Position numbers and translations under genes: made by a program. A model generated the notes under the pieces. That model made no database searches and was not told the origin of the DNA. It worked only from the letters and a program-made list of their open reading frames with translations. A stretch of DNA of 64,000 nt, from NCBI GenBank assembly GCA_031002005.1, contig JARYHS010008074.1:5836924-5900923 (forward strand), in the 5' to 3' direction. Positions 48,955 through 59,548 of the stretch are shown here, one piece after another. The stretch is from Vandiemenella viatica (Eukaryota > Arthropoda > Insecta > Orthoptera > Morabidae). Every line of letters begins with the position of its first letter. Positions within the stretch are counted from its first letter, which is position 1.

Positions 48955-49760
48955 TTACAGACTATATTTGGCTATTTAGATTTACTGAAATACATCTTAT
49001 ATCATCAAAGTACACTTTTGACACGAATAAAACATGGTTCCACTTGGAATTACACCGTCGGTGATTTTACTGACCATGTATAAGTTGCGTCTGGACGGCG
49101 CTAATGCGGAACAAGTGTGAAAATTAGATTGGGTGTATATGGCTTTTTAAATTTACTGAAATACATTGTATATACTTAAGGTACACTTGTGACATGAATA
49201 AAACATGGTTCCACAACGGAATTACACCGTCGTGATTTTAACTGACCATGTATAAGTTGCGTCTGGACGGCGCTAATGCAGGACAAGTGTGAAAATTAGA
49301 TTGGGTATATATGGCTTTTTAAATTCACTGAAATACATTGTATATACTTAAGGTACACTTGTGACACGAATAAAACAGGTGTTCCACAATGGGAAGTTAC
49401 ACCGTCGTGATTTTACTGACCATGTATAAGTTGCGTCTGGACGGCGCTAATGCAGGACAAGTGTGAAAATTAGATTGGGTATATATGGCTTTTTAAATTT
49501 ACTGAAATACATTGTATATACTTAAGGTACACTTGTGACACGAATAAAACATGGTTCCACATGGGAATTACACCGTCGTGATTTTACTGACCATGTATAA
49601 GTTGCGTCTGGACGGCGCTAATGCAGGACAAGTGTTGAAATTAGATTGGGTATATATGGCTATTTAAATTTACTGAAATACACGTACATCATTAAAATAC
49701 ACTTATGATACAAATAAAACATGGTTCCACTTGGAAATTTAAAAGGTGGTGATTTTATTA
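48955..49760 (-). repeat. 171-bp tandem repeats, right arm (inverted)
   Basis: The same repeat as 45790-47280 in opposite orientation, with anchors gacggcgctaatgc at about 49094, 49266, 49440 and 49611 (172, 174 and 171 bp). The array is shorter than on the left. The two arms can pair into a stem of roughly 1 kb. Confidence 0.9.
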
Positions 49761-49948
49761 ACCATGTATGGTATTCGTCTTGAAACTGTAATTCAAATGC
49801 GCGGGCTCCTATTTCAATTGCGCGCGCTCCTACAACTTTCTTTTCCTGTGTGCGCTGGTGGCGCCGTCTTAAGGCGGCAGGTAGGAACTATACCCTTAGA
49901 AATCACAGCCTTCTAATCACACCTATTCTGCATGTATACCCATGTGCA

Positions 49949-50450
49949 CGTTTTTTCTTTTCCATTAGTCAGTGAACAAGTTATTCTTTATTTATGCGCA
50001 TGAAACGGAATCCGACAAGCCCCAACAAACAAACAAAAACACTACGCAGCAATTATAAATGGCACTTTTAAGTTACATTTTTACTTGTGAAACACACACC
50101 AACAGCACACACTAACAACAACTGAAATTTAAATTAATAGGACTAAACTACAGTAAACACCTTTACATTCATCCTCCATTGTCGATTTACGTCCATTTAT
50201 GTCCGTTAACGTCCAGCACAGGAATGAAGTCTGCTCTCGCAATGGAGGTTATTTGTAAGCGACGCGCAGTGTAAATAAATGCTACTTTCAGAATGTGCCT
50301 GTAACTTGGAGTGATGGGTGGCACCATCTATTCTACCGTTAATGACTGAAACCTTTATTTAGGTATAAGAATATATGATATTTATTCAATAATAGTGAAC
50401 TTTAAAATTTCGACTTTTGGCCAGCTTTTAAGATCAAATACCCCACTGTG
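49949..50450. other. 5' non-coding end of Transib
   Basis: Sequence between the foldback and the right-hand Transib terminus. No ORF. It should hold the transposase promoter and leader, but I see no clear signal. Confidence 0.5.
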
Positions 50451-50455
50451 CATCG

Positions 50456-52304
50456 GTTAGATCTTCTGAATTTAGAAGAGGTTTCCCACCAGCGGCTTTA
50501 ATGTTTTACACCACTTTTCTTCACTTCTCTAAAATTCTGTTTGATCTTCCGGTATGCAACATCTGCTTTACTTAAGATAAGTTCCTTTTCTACTTCTTTA
50601 CACTTTTCTTGTACCTATTTTTCGTTTTCTTTTTTGCTTTTCCTGTTTATTTGATTTCTCAATTACCTGATTTGCTTTCTTCCTGGTTCGCTCTGAGCAT
50701 TTTTGTGACTTCTCCTCTGATCCATGAGCTCCAAACTTTCTTCTGTGATGCAAGATTTTCTTGCGGCTTTTTCCATAAACCCTAATGTTTCTTTACCAGC
50801 TTTCATTATTTCTCTTTTCAGTGCATTCCATTCGTCCTCGGTTGAGCTCCTTTCCGAGTTACTTCTTAGACATAAGTCTACCATTTCTGCAAACTTTTCT
50901 CTCGTGTTACAATGTTTCAGTTTATTCACTTCCAATCTGTTCTTCTTGCATTGCTTCCTTATTCGCTTGAATTTCAGCCTGCATTTCATTACTATCAACT
51001 TATGGTCAGAGACTATGCCTGCTCCTGGGTAGCTTTACTGTTTAGAACCATGGAGGAAGGAATATATGGAGGCGACGCAAGGGACCTTTACCACGCACTG
51101 CAGTGAAGCCGGGTGGAGAGAGGTGGGGAAGGGGGGACGCCATATTACCCTACCCAAGAATCACCGGGAACTTGCCCAAATATATCCAGGGAATTCTACC
51201 ATAACCGTGGAGCCACAATTTGATGATAGATTATTATGTAAGTCGACGAAACAAATAAAAAATGAATAATAATCTTTTTTGATATCTCGCTTAATTCTCG
51301 AGATATACTTTCTCAAAGGTGAGGTGTTCTTGGTTAAAATTCAGAAAAAAAATTGACCAAAATCAATGATGATGGATACTTACGTAACACAACGAGAAGA
51401 AAAGATAACGAAGAATACAAATTTTCGGTATTTCGCTTAGTTATCGTGATATACCGTCTCAAAGGTGAGGTGTTTTTGAATGAAACGCAGAAGAAAAATT
51501 TCGCAAAAGTCAAATTTGATGATGGATTCTAATGTAACATGACAAAAAAAAATCGAAAATAAACTGCATTTAAACCTAACCACAATATATATTTCATTCT
51601 GCTACAAAAACAAACTTTGTAGACACACTCGTAACTTTGCATCGCGAACTACATTTCGTATAACGACATTGTTTCCTTCATCACGATTCCTATTTCGCAC
51701 AGCACAATTTATCACAATTAATTTCATCCCACACTTTCAGTAGAAACTGCAAACGTAACGAAACAAATCACAACTCAATCAAGATGTAAATATGAACCAC
51801 TTAAATTAGACTTTACAACACTCGTATAAAGTAATGGTAGTCTTTGATGTGCAAAATAGTAAGGTATGCCGATTGGCTGCACTACACCAACAAATATTTG
51901 AAAACAAAGTCATCCATTTGAGAGTTATGAATTAATCTTTAATGGTAGTAGCTAGTCTGACTGAAAACTGTTGAATATTTCAGTAACAATAATTACAATG
52001 CAATTTACAAATGAAATGATATTCCAGGTTTTTTCCTATCTGTCCTATTTGTGCACACGTATGCAACACAAGCTGGTATTATAAAAAACTTAGAACTATT
52101 ACAAAATCAAATTTTTACTACATGGAGCACAATGTGGGAATGCAATGTTTCGAGCTCGGTCCGCTATAACCGCCGCGCATGCGCAGTAGGAACCCGGCGT
52201 CACAGATTTAAGGTCATTTCTCCTCCATATATTTCCTTCCTCCATGTTTAGAACTTGATTCCAGAGTCTCTGTTTAACCTTGATATAATCTAGCTGATAT
52301 CTGC
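50456..52304 (-). pseudogene. RTE endonuclease C-terminus and linker, split by a MITE
   Basis: On minus, 52255-52304 reads RYQLDYIKVKQRLWNQVLNS. After the MITE the text resumes at 51040 as SYPGAGIVSDHKLIVMKC, the closing SDH box of an APE-like endonuclease. A Lys/Arg-rich linker follows (50663-50998: LKFKRIRKQCKKNRLEVNKL...), then RTE text to KPLLNSEDLT at 50456-50490. The endonuclease N-terminal half is missing above 52304. The joined reading across both insertion sites shows that they were one element. Confidence 0.8.
51049..52246 (-). mobile_element. P-superfamily-like MITE, 1198 bp
   Basis: Terminal inverted repeats of about 25 bp start CATGGAGGAAGGAA on both sides, with 8-bp duplications TTTAGAAC (51041-51048 and 52247-52254). 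CATG-starting ends and 8-bp duplications are P-element traits. Read on minus, the inside matches the 5' kilobase of P-like copy A: a ctgcgcatgcgcg leader, gatgaaattaattgtgat, cacctcacytttgag...atctcgag, and attgtggcWccacggt. A THAP exon is not readable. It is a deletion derivative that would need a transposase in trans. Confidence 0.88.
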
Positions 52305-52481
52305 CATGGAGGTACGAAAAGAGAGGAGACAAGGTGTCGCTTAAACTACGAAGCAGTCAGTAAACTCCGGAGCTGACTGCGCATGCGCGTCCGCCATCTT
52401 TGTAAGTTCAAAACATTGGTCTGTTTTCATTACCTTCCTGCTGTGAACATTTGATGTTCGGATATTTCAAGGTGTTTTATA

Positions 52482-52552
52482 ATGCCAAATTGTGTTGCCT
52501 ATGGTTGCACAAACAGAACAAGTAAAAAACAACCTTGAATAACATTCCATAG
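52482..52552 (+). pseudogene. THAP exon 1 of P-like copy B, with a stop
   Basis: It is the counterpart of 3446-3516 and keeps the donor site AG|gtaagt. It starts MPNCVAYGCTNR, with both zinc Cys (residues 4 and 9), then hits TGA at codon 19 (52536-52538), where copy A has Gly. Exon 2 is deleted from this copy, so no THAP domain can be made. Confidence 0.8.
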
Positions 52553-53653
52553 GTAAGTCACGTTGAAATTATTGTTCTTAAAGTATTTGTAGTGCGGCGT
52601 CTGCAAGACATAATAGATGTCATTATAGATTTACAGTGCCTGTTAAAAAAGTTTATTCACAGCTCTCAATAGGACGATGGTGTTATTAAATATTTTTTGA
52701 TACAGAGAACCATCTAATCTTACTATTTTCCATGTGTGAATCAAGTTTACATCGCGATGAAGTGAATACATTATTCTATGTGCTTTAGTCTAGTTGTACC
52801 TAATTTATATTGAAAGTGTATGATGAAATTAATTGTGATATGCGATCTAGGAATCGTAATGAAGTCCATTTTGTTGTTATCTGAAATGTAATTCGCAATA
52901 TGTATAAAGTGTTTTGTTGCATTTGCGTCGTTTGACTTTTTAGCGGCAACATTAAGTCAAATTGTGATTAGGTTTAAATGCAGCCTGTTACAGAATATTC
53001 TTTTTACACGCTTTATATTAGCTTGACTTGTATATATGTATGTATGTATGTATGTATGAATGAATGTAACGGAATTTTACAACTCCATTTTGACCCACTT
53101 CCAGATGTCCGAGCTGGTTGAAATTTGGCACACATATTAAGAACCGGTGACAATACAAGAATTTCATAGCTATAGCCTGCGATTCTCATTACTTTGACAG
53201 TAACAAAAGAAAATTTAATTTTAACCCAATTCCAGATGTCCGAATTGTTTGAAATTTTGCTGATGTATTGATAACTGATTACAATACAATAATTTTATAG
53301 CTATATCTTGATATTATCATTACTTTGACAGTAAAAGCAGAAAAATTTGCACACGTTTTAAGAACCGTTAACAATACAGCAGTCTCTTAGCAACGTCCTG
53401 CTATTATCGTTACTTTGACCATCTCTAGTTTCCCGGGTGTGATTTACGAGCCTTGGTTGCTGACGACGATCGTCTTCCACTGTCTCCTATCCAGAAGGTT
53501 TCTCTGTCTGCAGTCACTTAACGTGATGTTGAATAGTGAGTATTCGAAACATTACTTCCTACTATTATAGAAGTGTAGTCTTCCACATTTACCCTGCTAT
53601 TGGACCTCTGGCTGAGCTGCCATTTTATTGTATTTAACTCGTGGAAGTAATAA

Positions 53654-56600
53654 TCTTATATATATATAAAAATAGACGTGTTTTTTCCTATAGTTTCACT
53701 TTTCAGCCACCACTACCTAGCACAGATCACTGATGTTTGTGGGTGGAAGTAGCATGGAGTTTCCTGTCGTGCACAACGTTAGCCGAATACCGATAGCTGT
53801 GGGGATGTGGGAGATATAATGATTAAAGGTTGGTCAGTGCAGGGCGTTTTCATATTTCGACCAAAAATTCGTATCTCCGTATACTTCTCTTTCCTGCCAC
53901 AACTACATAACATAAGACCTTTGGTGTTTGTGTGTGGTAGTAGAATCGTCTTTCCTGTCGTGCACTATGGTTGTTAGATGTCGGTAGCTATGGGGGTGTG
54001 GGAGATATGGGGGTTGAAAGTGGTCGACCTGTGGCAATTTCATACTTCTGCCAAAGACAAAAGTGTCATGGTGTATCACTTTTCAGCGAAAACTATAGAT
54101 CACAGATAACTGGCGTTTGTGTGTAGTAGTAGCACAGAGTCACCTTTCGATCACAACAGCGGCCGAATTTCAGAAACTGTGGTACTGTGGTAGATATGGT
54201 GGTTGTAAGTGGCCGACCAAGGATATTTTCGTATTTCGACTGTCTCCGCATATGTCACTTTTCTGCCACAACTACATAGCATAGAGCATTGGTGTTTGTG
54301 TTTGGTAGTAGAATCGTATCTCATGTAGTGCACTATGGTTGTTAGATGTCGGTAGCTATGGGGGTGTGGGAGATATGGGGGTTGAAAGTGATCGACCTGT
54401 GGCAATTTCATACTTCTGCCAAAGACAAAAGTGTCATGGTGTATCACTTTTCAGCGAAAACTATATATCACAGATAACTGGCGTTTGTGTGTAGTAGTAG
54501 CACAGAGTCACCTTTCGATCACAACAGCGGCCGAATTTCAGAAACTGTGGTACTGTGGTAGATATGGTGGTTGTAAGTGGCCGAACCAATGATATTTTCG
54601 TATTTCGACTGTCTCCGCATATGTCACTTTTCTGCCACAACTACATAGCATAGAGCATTGGTGTTTGTGTTTGGTAGTAGAATCGTATCTCATGTAGTGC
54701 ACTATGGTTGTTAGATGTCGGTAGCTATGGGGGTGTGGGAGAATATGGGGGTTGAAAGTGGATCGAACTGTGGCAATTTCATACTTCTGCCAAAGACAAA
54801 AGTGTCATGGTGTATCACTTTTTCAGCGAAAACTATATATCACAGATAACTGGCGTTTGTGTGTAGTAGTAGCACAGAGTCACCTTTCGATCACAACAGC
54901 GGCCGAATTTCAGAAACTGTGGTACTGTGGTAGATATGGTGGTTGTAAGTGGCCGACCAAGGATATTTTCAGTATTTAGACTGTCTCCGCATATGTCACT
55001 TTTCTGCCACAACTACATAGCATAGAGCATTGGTGTTTGTGTTTGGTAGTAGAATCGTATCTCATGTAGTGCACTATGGTTGTTAGATGTCGGTAGCTAT
55101 GGGGGTGTGGGAGATATGGGGGGTGAAAGTGATCGAACTGTGGCAATTTCATACTTCTGCCAAAGACAAAAGTGTCATGGTGTATCACTTTTCAGCGAAA
55201 ACTATATATCACAGATAACTGGCGTTTGTGTGTAGTAGTAGCACAGAGTCACCTTTCGATCACAACAGCGGCCGAATTTCAGAAACTGTGGTACTGTGGT
55301 AGATATGGTGGTTGTAAGTGGCCGACCAATGATATTTTCAGTATTTCGACTGTCTCCGCATATGTCACTTTTCTGCCACAACTACATAGCATAGAGCATT
55401 GGTGTTTGTGTTTGGTAGTAGAATCGTATCTCATGTAGTGCACTATGGTTGTTAGATGTCGGTAGCTATGGGGGTGTGGGAGATATGGGGGGTGAAAGTG
55501 GTCGACCTGTGGCAATTTCATACTTCTGCCAAAGACAAAAGTATCATGGTGTATCACTTTTCAGCGAAAACTATATATCACAGATAACTGGCGTTTGTTT
55601 TTAGTAGTAGTAGAGAGTCACCTTTCGATCACAACAGCGGCCGAATTTCAGAAACTGTGGTACTGTGGTAGATATGGTGGTCGTAAGTGGCCGACCAAGG
55701 ATATTTTCGTATTTCGACTGTCTCCGCATGTGTCACTTTTCTGCCACAACTACATAGGATAGAGTATTGGTGTTTGTGTTTGGTAGTAGAATCGTATCTC
55801 ATGTAGTTCACTATGGTTGTTATATGTCGGTAGCTATGGGGGTGTGGGAGATATGGGGGGTGAAAGTGATCGAACTGTGGCAATTTCATACTTCTGCCAA
55901 AGACAAAAGTGTCATGGTGTATCACTTTTCAGCGAAAAACTATATATCACAGATAACTGGCGTTTGTGTGTAGTAGTAGCACAGAGTCACCTTTCGATCA
56001 CAACAGCGGCCGAATTTCAGAAAACTGTGGTACTGTGGTAGATATGGTGGTTGTAAGTGGCCGACCAATGATATTTTCGTATTTCGACTGTCTCCGCATA
56101 TGTCACTTTTCTGCCACAACTACATAGCATAGAGCATTGGTGTTTGTGTTTGGTAGTAGAATCGTATCTCATGTAGTACACTATGGTTGTTATATGTCGG
56201 TAGCTATGGGGGTGTGGGAGATATGGGGGTTGAAAGTGGTCGACCTGTGGCAATTTCATACTTCTGCCAAAGACAAAAGTGTCATGGTGTATCACTTTTC
56301 AGCGAAAACTATATATCACAGATAACTGGCGTTTGTTTGTAGTAGTAGCAGAGAGTCACCTTTCGATCACAACAGCGGCCGAATTTCAGAAACTGTGGTA
56401 CTGTGGTAGATATGGTGGTTGTAAGTGGCCGACCAATGATATTTTCGTATTTCGACTGTCTCTGCATATGTCAGTTTTCTGCCACAACTACATAGCATAG
56501 AGCATTGGTGTTTGTGTTTGGTAGTAGAATCGTATCTCATGTAGTGCACTATGGTTGTTAGATGTCGATAGCTATGGGGGTGTGGGAGATATGGGGGGTG

Positions 56601-56986
56601 AAAGTGATCGACCTGTGGCTATTTCATACTTCTGCCAAAGACAAAAGTGTCATGGTGTATCACTTTTCAGCGAAAACTATATATCACAGATAACTGGCGT
56701 TTGTGTGTAGTAGTAGCACATAGTCTCCCATCGATCACAACGTTGGCCGAAATTCGGTAACTGTGGGAGTGTGTGAGATATGGTGTTTGAAATTGGTCGA
56801 TCATGAATATTTTCGTATTTCATCGACAGACTTGTGTGTATCCGTAAATTTTACTTTGCTGCCGGAAGTACATAGCGCAGAAGACTGGTATTTGTGTGTG
56901 GTAATAGTATCGAGTCTCCCATCGTGCACTATGGCTGTCAATATGAATTCTTTACAATCACGAACGAAGTCGTGGGTACCAGCTAG
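53654..56986 (+). mobile_element. Non-autonomous Helitron filled with satellite repeats
   Basis: It starts TCTTATATATATATAAAAAT after a host A. It ends CTAG at 56983-56986 before a host T, with a hairpin CACGA/TCGTG (56959-56974) 8 nt before the CTAG. The opposite foldback arm has the uninterrupted site at 58346/58347, joining the same flanks (ctcgtgg..aataa and ttaa..atgaa). The interior is a tandem array of 369-bp units. No Rep or helicase gene is present, so it depends on an autonomous Helitron. Confidence 0.88.
53690..56930 (+). repeat. 369-bp dimeric satellite array inside the Helitron
   Basis: The anchor gatattttc occurs at 54222, 54591, 54962, 55331, 55700, 56070 and 56438 (spacings 368-371). 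Each unit is two diverged monomers of about 189 and 180 bp. Both begin CACTTTTC and share gtagtag, a block ending gtgggagatatgg or gtggtagatatgg, and gt..tcgacc or gt..ccgacc. Single decayed monomers flank the array on both sides (about 53695-53880 and 56845-56940). This is a higher-order repeat made from an ancestral monomer of about 185 bp. Confidence 0.9.
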
Positions 56987-57079
56987 TTAAAAATGAAACT
57001 ACAACACAAAGATAAAGAGAGATTGGGGAAGAAAAGCCAACAGTAGGAAACATACTTTTGAAACTATCTGAACTAAAAA

Positions 57080-58265
57080 GTTAAAAATAAAATTGTAGTT
57101 TAAAAAACTAAAAACACGCTTTCGTAGTAATGTGAACTAAAAGGTTAAAAATAATCTTTAAATATAAAGATTTTGTTTAATAGTGATGGGACATCCCACA
57201 ATACAGGATAAATCAATTTTTTTGAATAAGCTTAAAGAATAAAGTCACTGATTACAAAATTAACTTTAATATATATAAAAAAAAAGCGTGGAGTGCTCTC
57301 TACACAACTTTTGACAATGACTCTACCTTTACAAACAGCGAACGACAAAAAATATAAGACAACTTATATAGCACCCCATGCTTTTTTACATTAAAGTTAA
57401 TTTTGTAATCAGAGACTTTATTCTTTAAGCTTATTCAAAAAAATTGATTTATCCTGTATTGTAGGATGTCCCATCACTGTTAAACAAAATCTTTATATTT
57501 AAAGATTATTTTTAACCTTTTAGTTCACATTACTACGAAAGCGTGTTTTTAGTTTTTTAAACTACAATTAAAGATTTTGTTTAACAGTGATGGGACATCC
57601 CACAATACAGGATAAATCAATTTTTTTGAATAAGCTTAAAGAATAAAGTCACTGATTACAAAATTAACTTTAACATAAAAAAAAAAAAGAAGCGTGGAGT
57701 GCTCTCTACACAACTTTTGACAATGACTCTACCTTTACAAACAGCGAACGACAAAAAATATAAGACAACTTATATAGCACCCCATGCTTTTTTACATTAA
57801 AGTTAATTTTGTAATCAGTGACTTTATTCTTTAAGCTTATTCAAAATAAAATTGTAGTTTAAAAAACTAAAATCACGCTTTCGTAGTAATGTGAACTAAA
57901 AGGTTAAAAATAATATTTAAATATAAACATTTTGTTTAACAGTGATAGGACGTCCCACAATTCAGGATAAATTAATTTTTTTGAATAAGCTTAAAGTATA
58001 AAGTCACTGATTACAAAATTAACTTTAATGTAAAAAAGCATGGGGTGCTATTTCAGGTGTCTTATATTTTTTGTCGTTGGCTGTTTGTAAAGACAGAGTC
58101 ATTGTTAAAAGTTATGTAGAGCGCACCCCAATTGTGGGACGACCTATCACTGTTTAACAAAATGTCTATATTTAAATATTATTTTTAACCTTTTAGTTCA
58201 CATTACTACGAAAGCGTGATTTTAGTTTTTTAAACTACAATTTTATTTTTAACTTTTTAGTTCAG
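57080..58265. repeat. Nested palindromic MITE copies
   Basis: Three partly overlapping palindromes use the same arm: attgtagtttaaaaaacta, cgctttcgtagtaatgtg and acagtgatgggacatccc, with gcatggggtgctat or gcgtggagtgctct near the centre. Arms start at about 57085 and return at about 57568; a second lacks its outer arm (57570-57850); a third runs from 57850 to 58250. A lone arm recurs at 59549-59675. They look like one foldback MITE inserted repeatedly or rearranged. Confidence 0.7.
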
Positions 58266-58589
58266 ATAGTTTAAAAAGTATGTTTCTTTCTGTTGGCTTT
58301 TCTTCGCCAATCTCTCTTTTTCTTTTAGTTGTAGATTCATTATTAATTATTATTCCCACGAGTAAAATATAATTAAATGGTCAATTCAACAAGAGATCCA
58401 ATAGCACGGTAAACGAGGAAGGCTACTTTTCTATAATAGTACGAAGTAATATTTCGAATACTTATTATTCAACATCACGTTAAGCGACTTCAGACAGAGA
58501 AACCTTTCTGGAAAGGAGATAGCAGAAGACAATCGTCTACAGCAACCAAGGCTCGTAAATCACACCCGGGAAACTGGAGAACGATGATG

Positions 58590-59100
58590 TTGATGATGGC
58601 TATATTGGGTGCGAAATCTCCGAAGGGTGTGGCCGCCAAATGACGAAGATTTCTCGAATCGCACCTGTGCACTAATGTCGCCGCTGCATTTGCCTAACTC
58701 AGTAATCCCATCAATTATAGGATACACTGACAACGTGGTGAGAGTGAAATTATTGAATTTTTATTGGTTCTTAATAAGTGTGCAAAATTTAAAACGATTC
58801 GGACGTCAGGAAGCGGGTAAACACTGGAATGAAAGATTCCATTACATGGCAACCATTTTTCTAGTGTTACCGTCAGGGTAACGAGAATAGCAGGACGTTG
58901 CTAAGAGACTACTGTATTGTCAACGGTTCTTAAAACGTGTGCAAAATTTTTATGTTTTTACTGTCAACGTAATCAGAATATCAAGACATCGCTATGAAAT
59001 TATTGTATTGTAATCAGTTATCTATACATGAGCAAAATTTCAAACAACTCGGACATCTGGAATTGGGTTAAAATTAAATTGCAAAATTCCACGACATTCA
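58590..59100. other. Right arm of the foldback complex, no gene
   Basis: Sequence related in reverse to 53222-53420 (for example caatacagtagtctcttagcaac). Bases 58590-58740 have no left-arm partner. Only chance ORFs. Confidence 0.5.
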
Positions 59101-59103
59101 ACC

Positions 59104-59548
59104 ATTTTTACACGCTTTATATTAGCTTGACTTGTATGTATGTATGTATGTATGTATGAATGTAACGGAATTTTACAACTCCATTTTGACACACTTCCCG
59201 ATGTCCGAGCTGTTTGAAATTTGGCACACATATTAAGAACCGATGACAATACAATAATTTCATAGCTATATCCTGCTATGCTCATTAGTTTGACAGTAAC
59301 AACAGACATTCCACGACATTCAACCATTTTTCTGTTGTTACTGTCAAACTAATGAGCATAGCAGGATATAGCTATGAAATTATTTTATTGTCATCGGTTC
59401 TTAATATGTGTGCCAAATTTCAAACAGCTCGGACATCGGGAAGTGTGTCAAAATGGAGTTGTAAAATTCCGTTACATTCATACATACATACATACATACA
59501 TACATACATACATACAAGTCAAGCTAATATAAAGCGTGTAAAAATTGA
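59104..59548. mobile_element. Near-perfect palindromic MITE
   Basis: The arm from tttttacacgctttatatta to tttgacagtaacaacag (59104-59303) returns inverted from ctgttgttactgtcaaac (about 59332) to cgtgtaaaaa. It carries a short spacer with ccacgacattcaacca. The same arm starts the whole complex at 53001. Each arm has a (GTAT)n or (CATA)n tract that differs in length. The RNA of either strand would fold into a hairpin of about 200 bp. Confidence 0.8.

Larger units (their letters stand above)
45561..49940. mobile_element. Foldback element with satellite arms
   Basis: The ends GGTAAACATGCAGAATAGG (left) and its inverted counterpart GCATGTATACC (right) are flanked by a perfect 8-bp duplication CATGTGCA (45553-45560 and 49941-49948). 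Each arm has a unique outer part (including gcggcaggtaggaac and gcgcgcatttgaaat) followed by inverted arrays of a 171-bp repeat: about nine units on the left (45790-47280) and five on the right (48955-49760). The loop (47281-48954) holds SINE scraps, a long poly-T and a hairpin. No transposase is encoded. Confidence 0.85.
44222..50450 (-). mobile_element. Transib transposon with RSS-like termini
   Basis: The ends are inverted repeats beginning CACAGTGGGGTATTT and extending through AAAAGCTGG(C/T)CAAAA. They are flanked by the 5-bp duplication CATCG (44217-44221 and 50451-50455), the size Transib makes. Removing it rejoins RTE coding sequence across the site. The transposase C-terminal part is at 44480-45419 (minus). 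A 4380-bp foldback element (45561-49940) is inserted in it. The sequence at 49949-50450 is the promoter-side end with no coding match, so most of the transposase N-terminal half is missing. Confidence 0.9.
42896..52304 (-). mobile_element. RTE-like retrotransposon interrupted by Transib and a P-like MITE
   Basis: RTE sequence occupies 42896-44221, 50451-51048 and 52247-52304, all on minus and collinear. The C-terminal tail and RT are at 43023-44216, the endonuclease-RT linker at 50456-51040, and the endonuclease at 50990-52304. Transib (44222-50450) and the MITE (51049-52246) sit in it with exact target duplications. The endonuclease breaks off at 52304/52305 where P-like copy B begins. Its 5' half is not found beyond copy B, so the element is 5' truncated or deleted. 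Confidence 0.85.
53001..59548. mobile_element. Large foldback complex with nested palindromes
   Basis: The left end TTTTTACACGCTTTATATTA (53001) and the inverted right end at 59548 match. The arms pair over long stretches: 53222-53653 with 58354-59067 (in part), and 56987-57080 with 58260-58346. Both contain tttcccgggtgtgatttacg and gatgttgaatartragtattcgaaa. (GTAT)n microsatellites lie just inside the ends (about 53036, 59139 and 59480). The loop side (57080-58265) is built of smaller palindromes. It splits P-like copy B. No transposase is recognised. Confidence 0.65.

Noticed and set aside
45790..49760. Possible CRISPR-like spaced repeats
   Set aside because: The repeat units are contiguous 171-bp satellites without unique spacers, and the sequence is eukaryotic.
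54151..56549. Series of similar 60-98 residue ORFs on both strands
   Set aside because: They repeat with the 369-bp satellite unit and are by-products of the array, with no protein-like motif.
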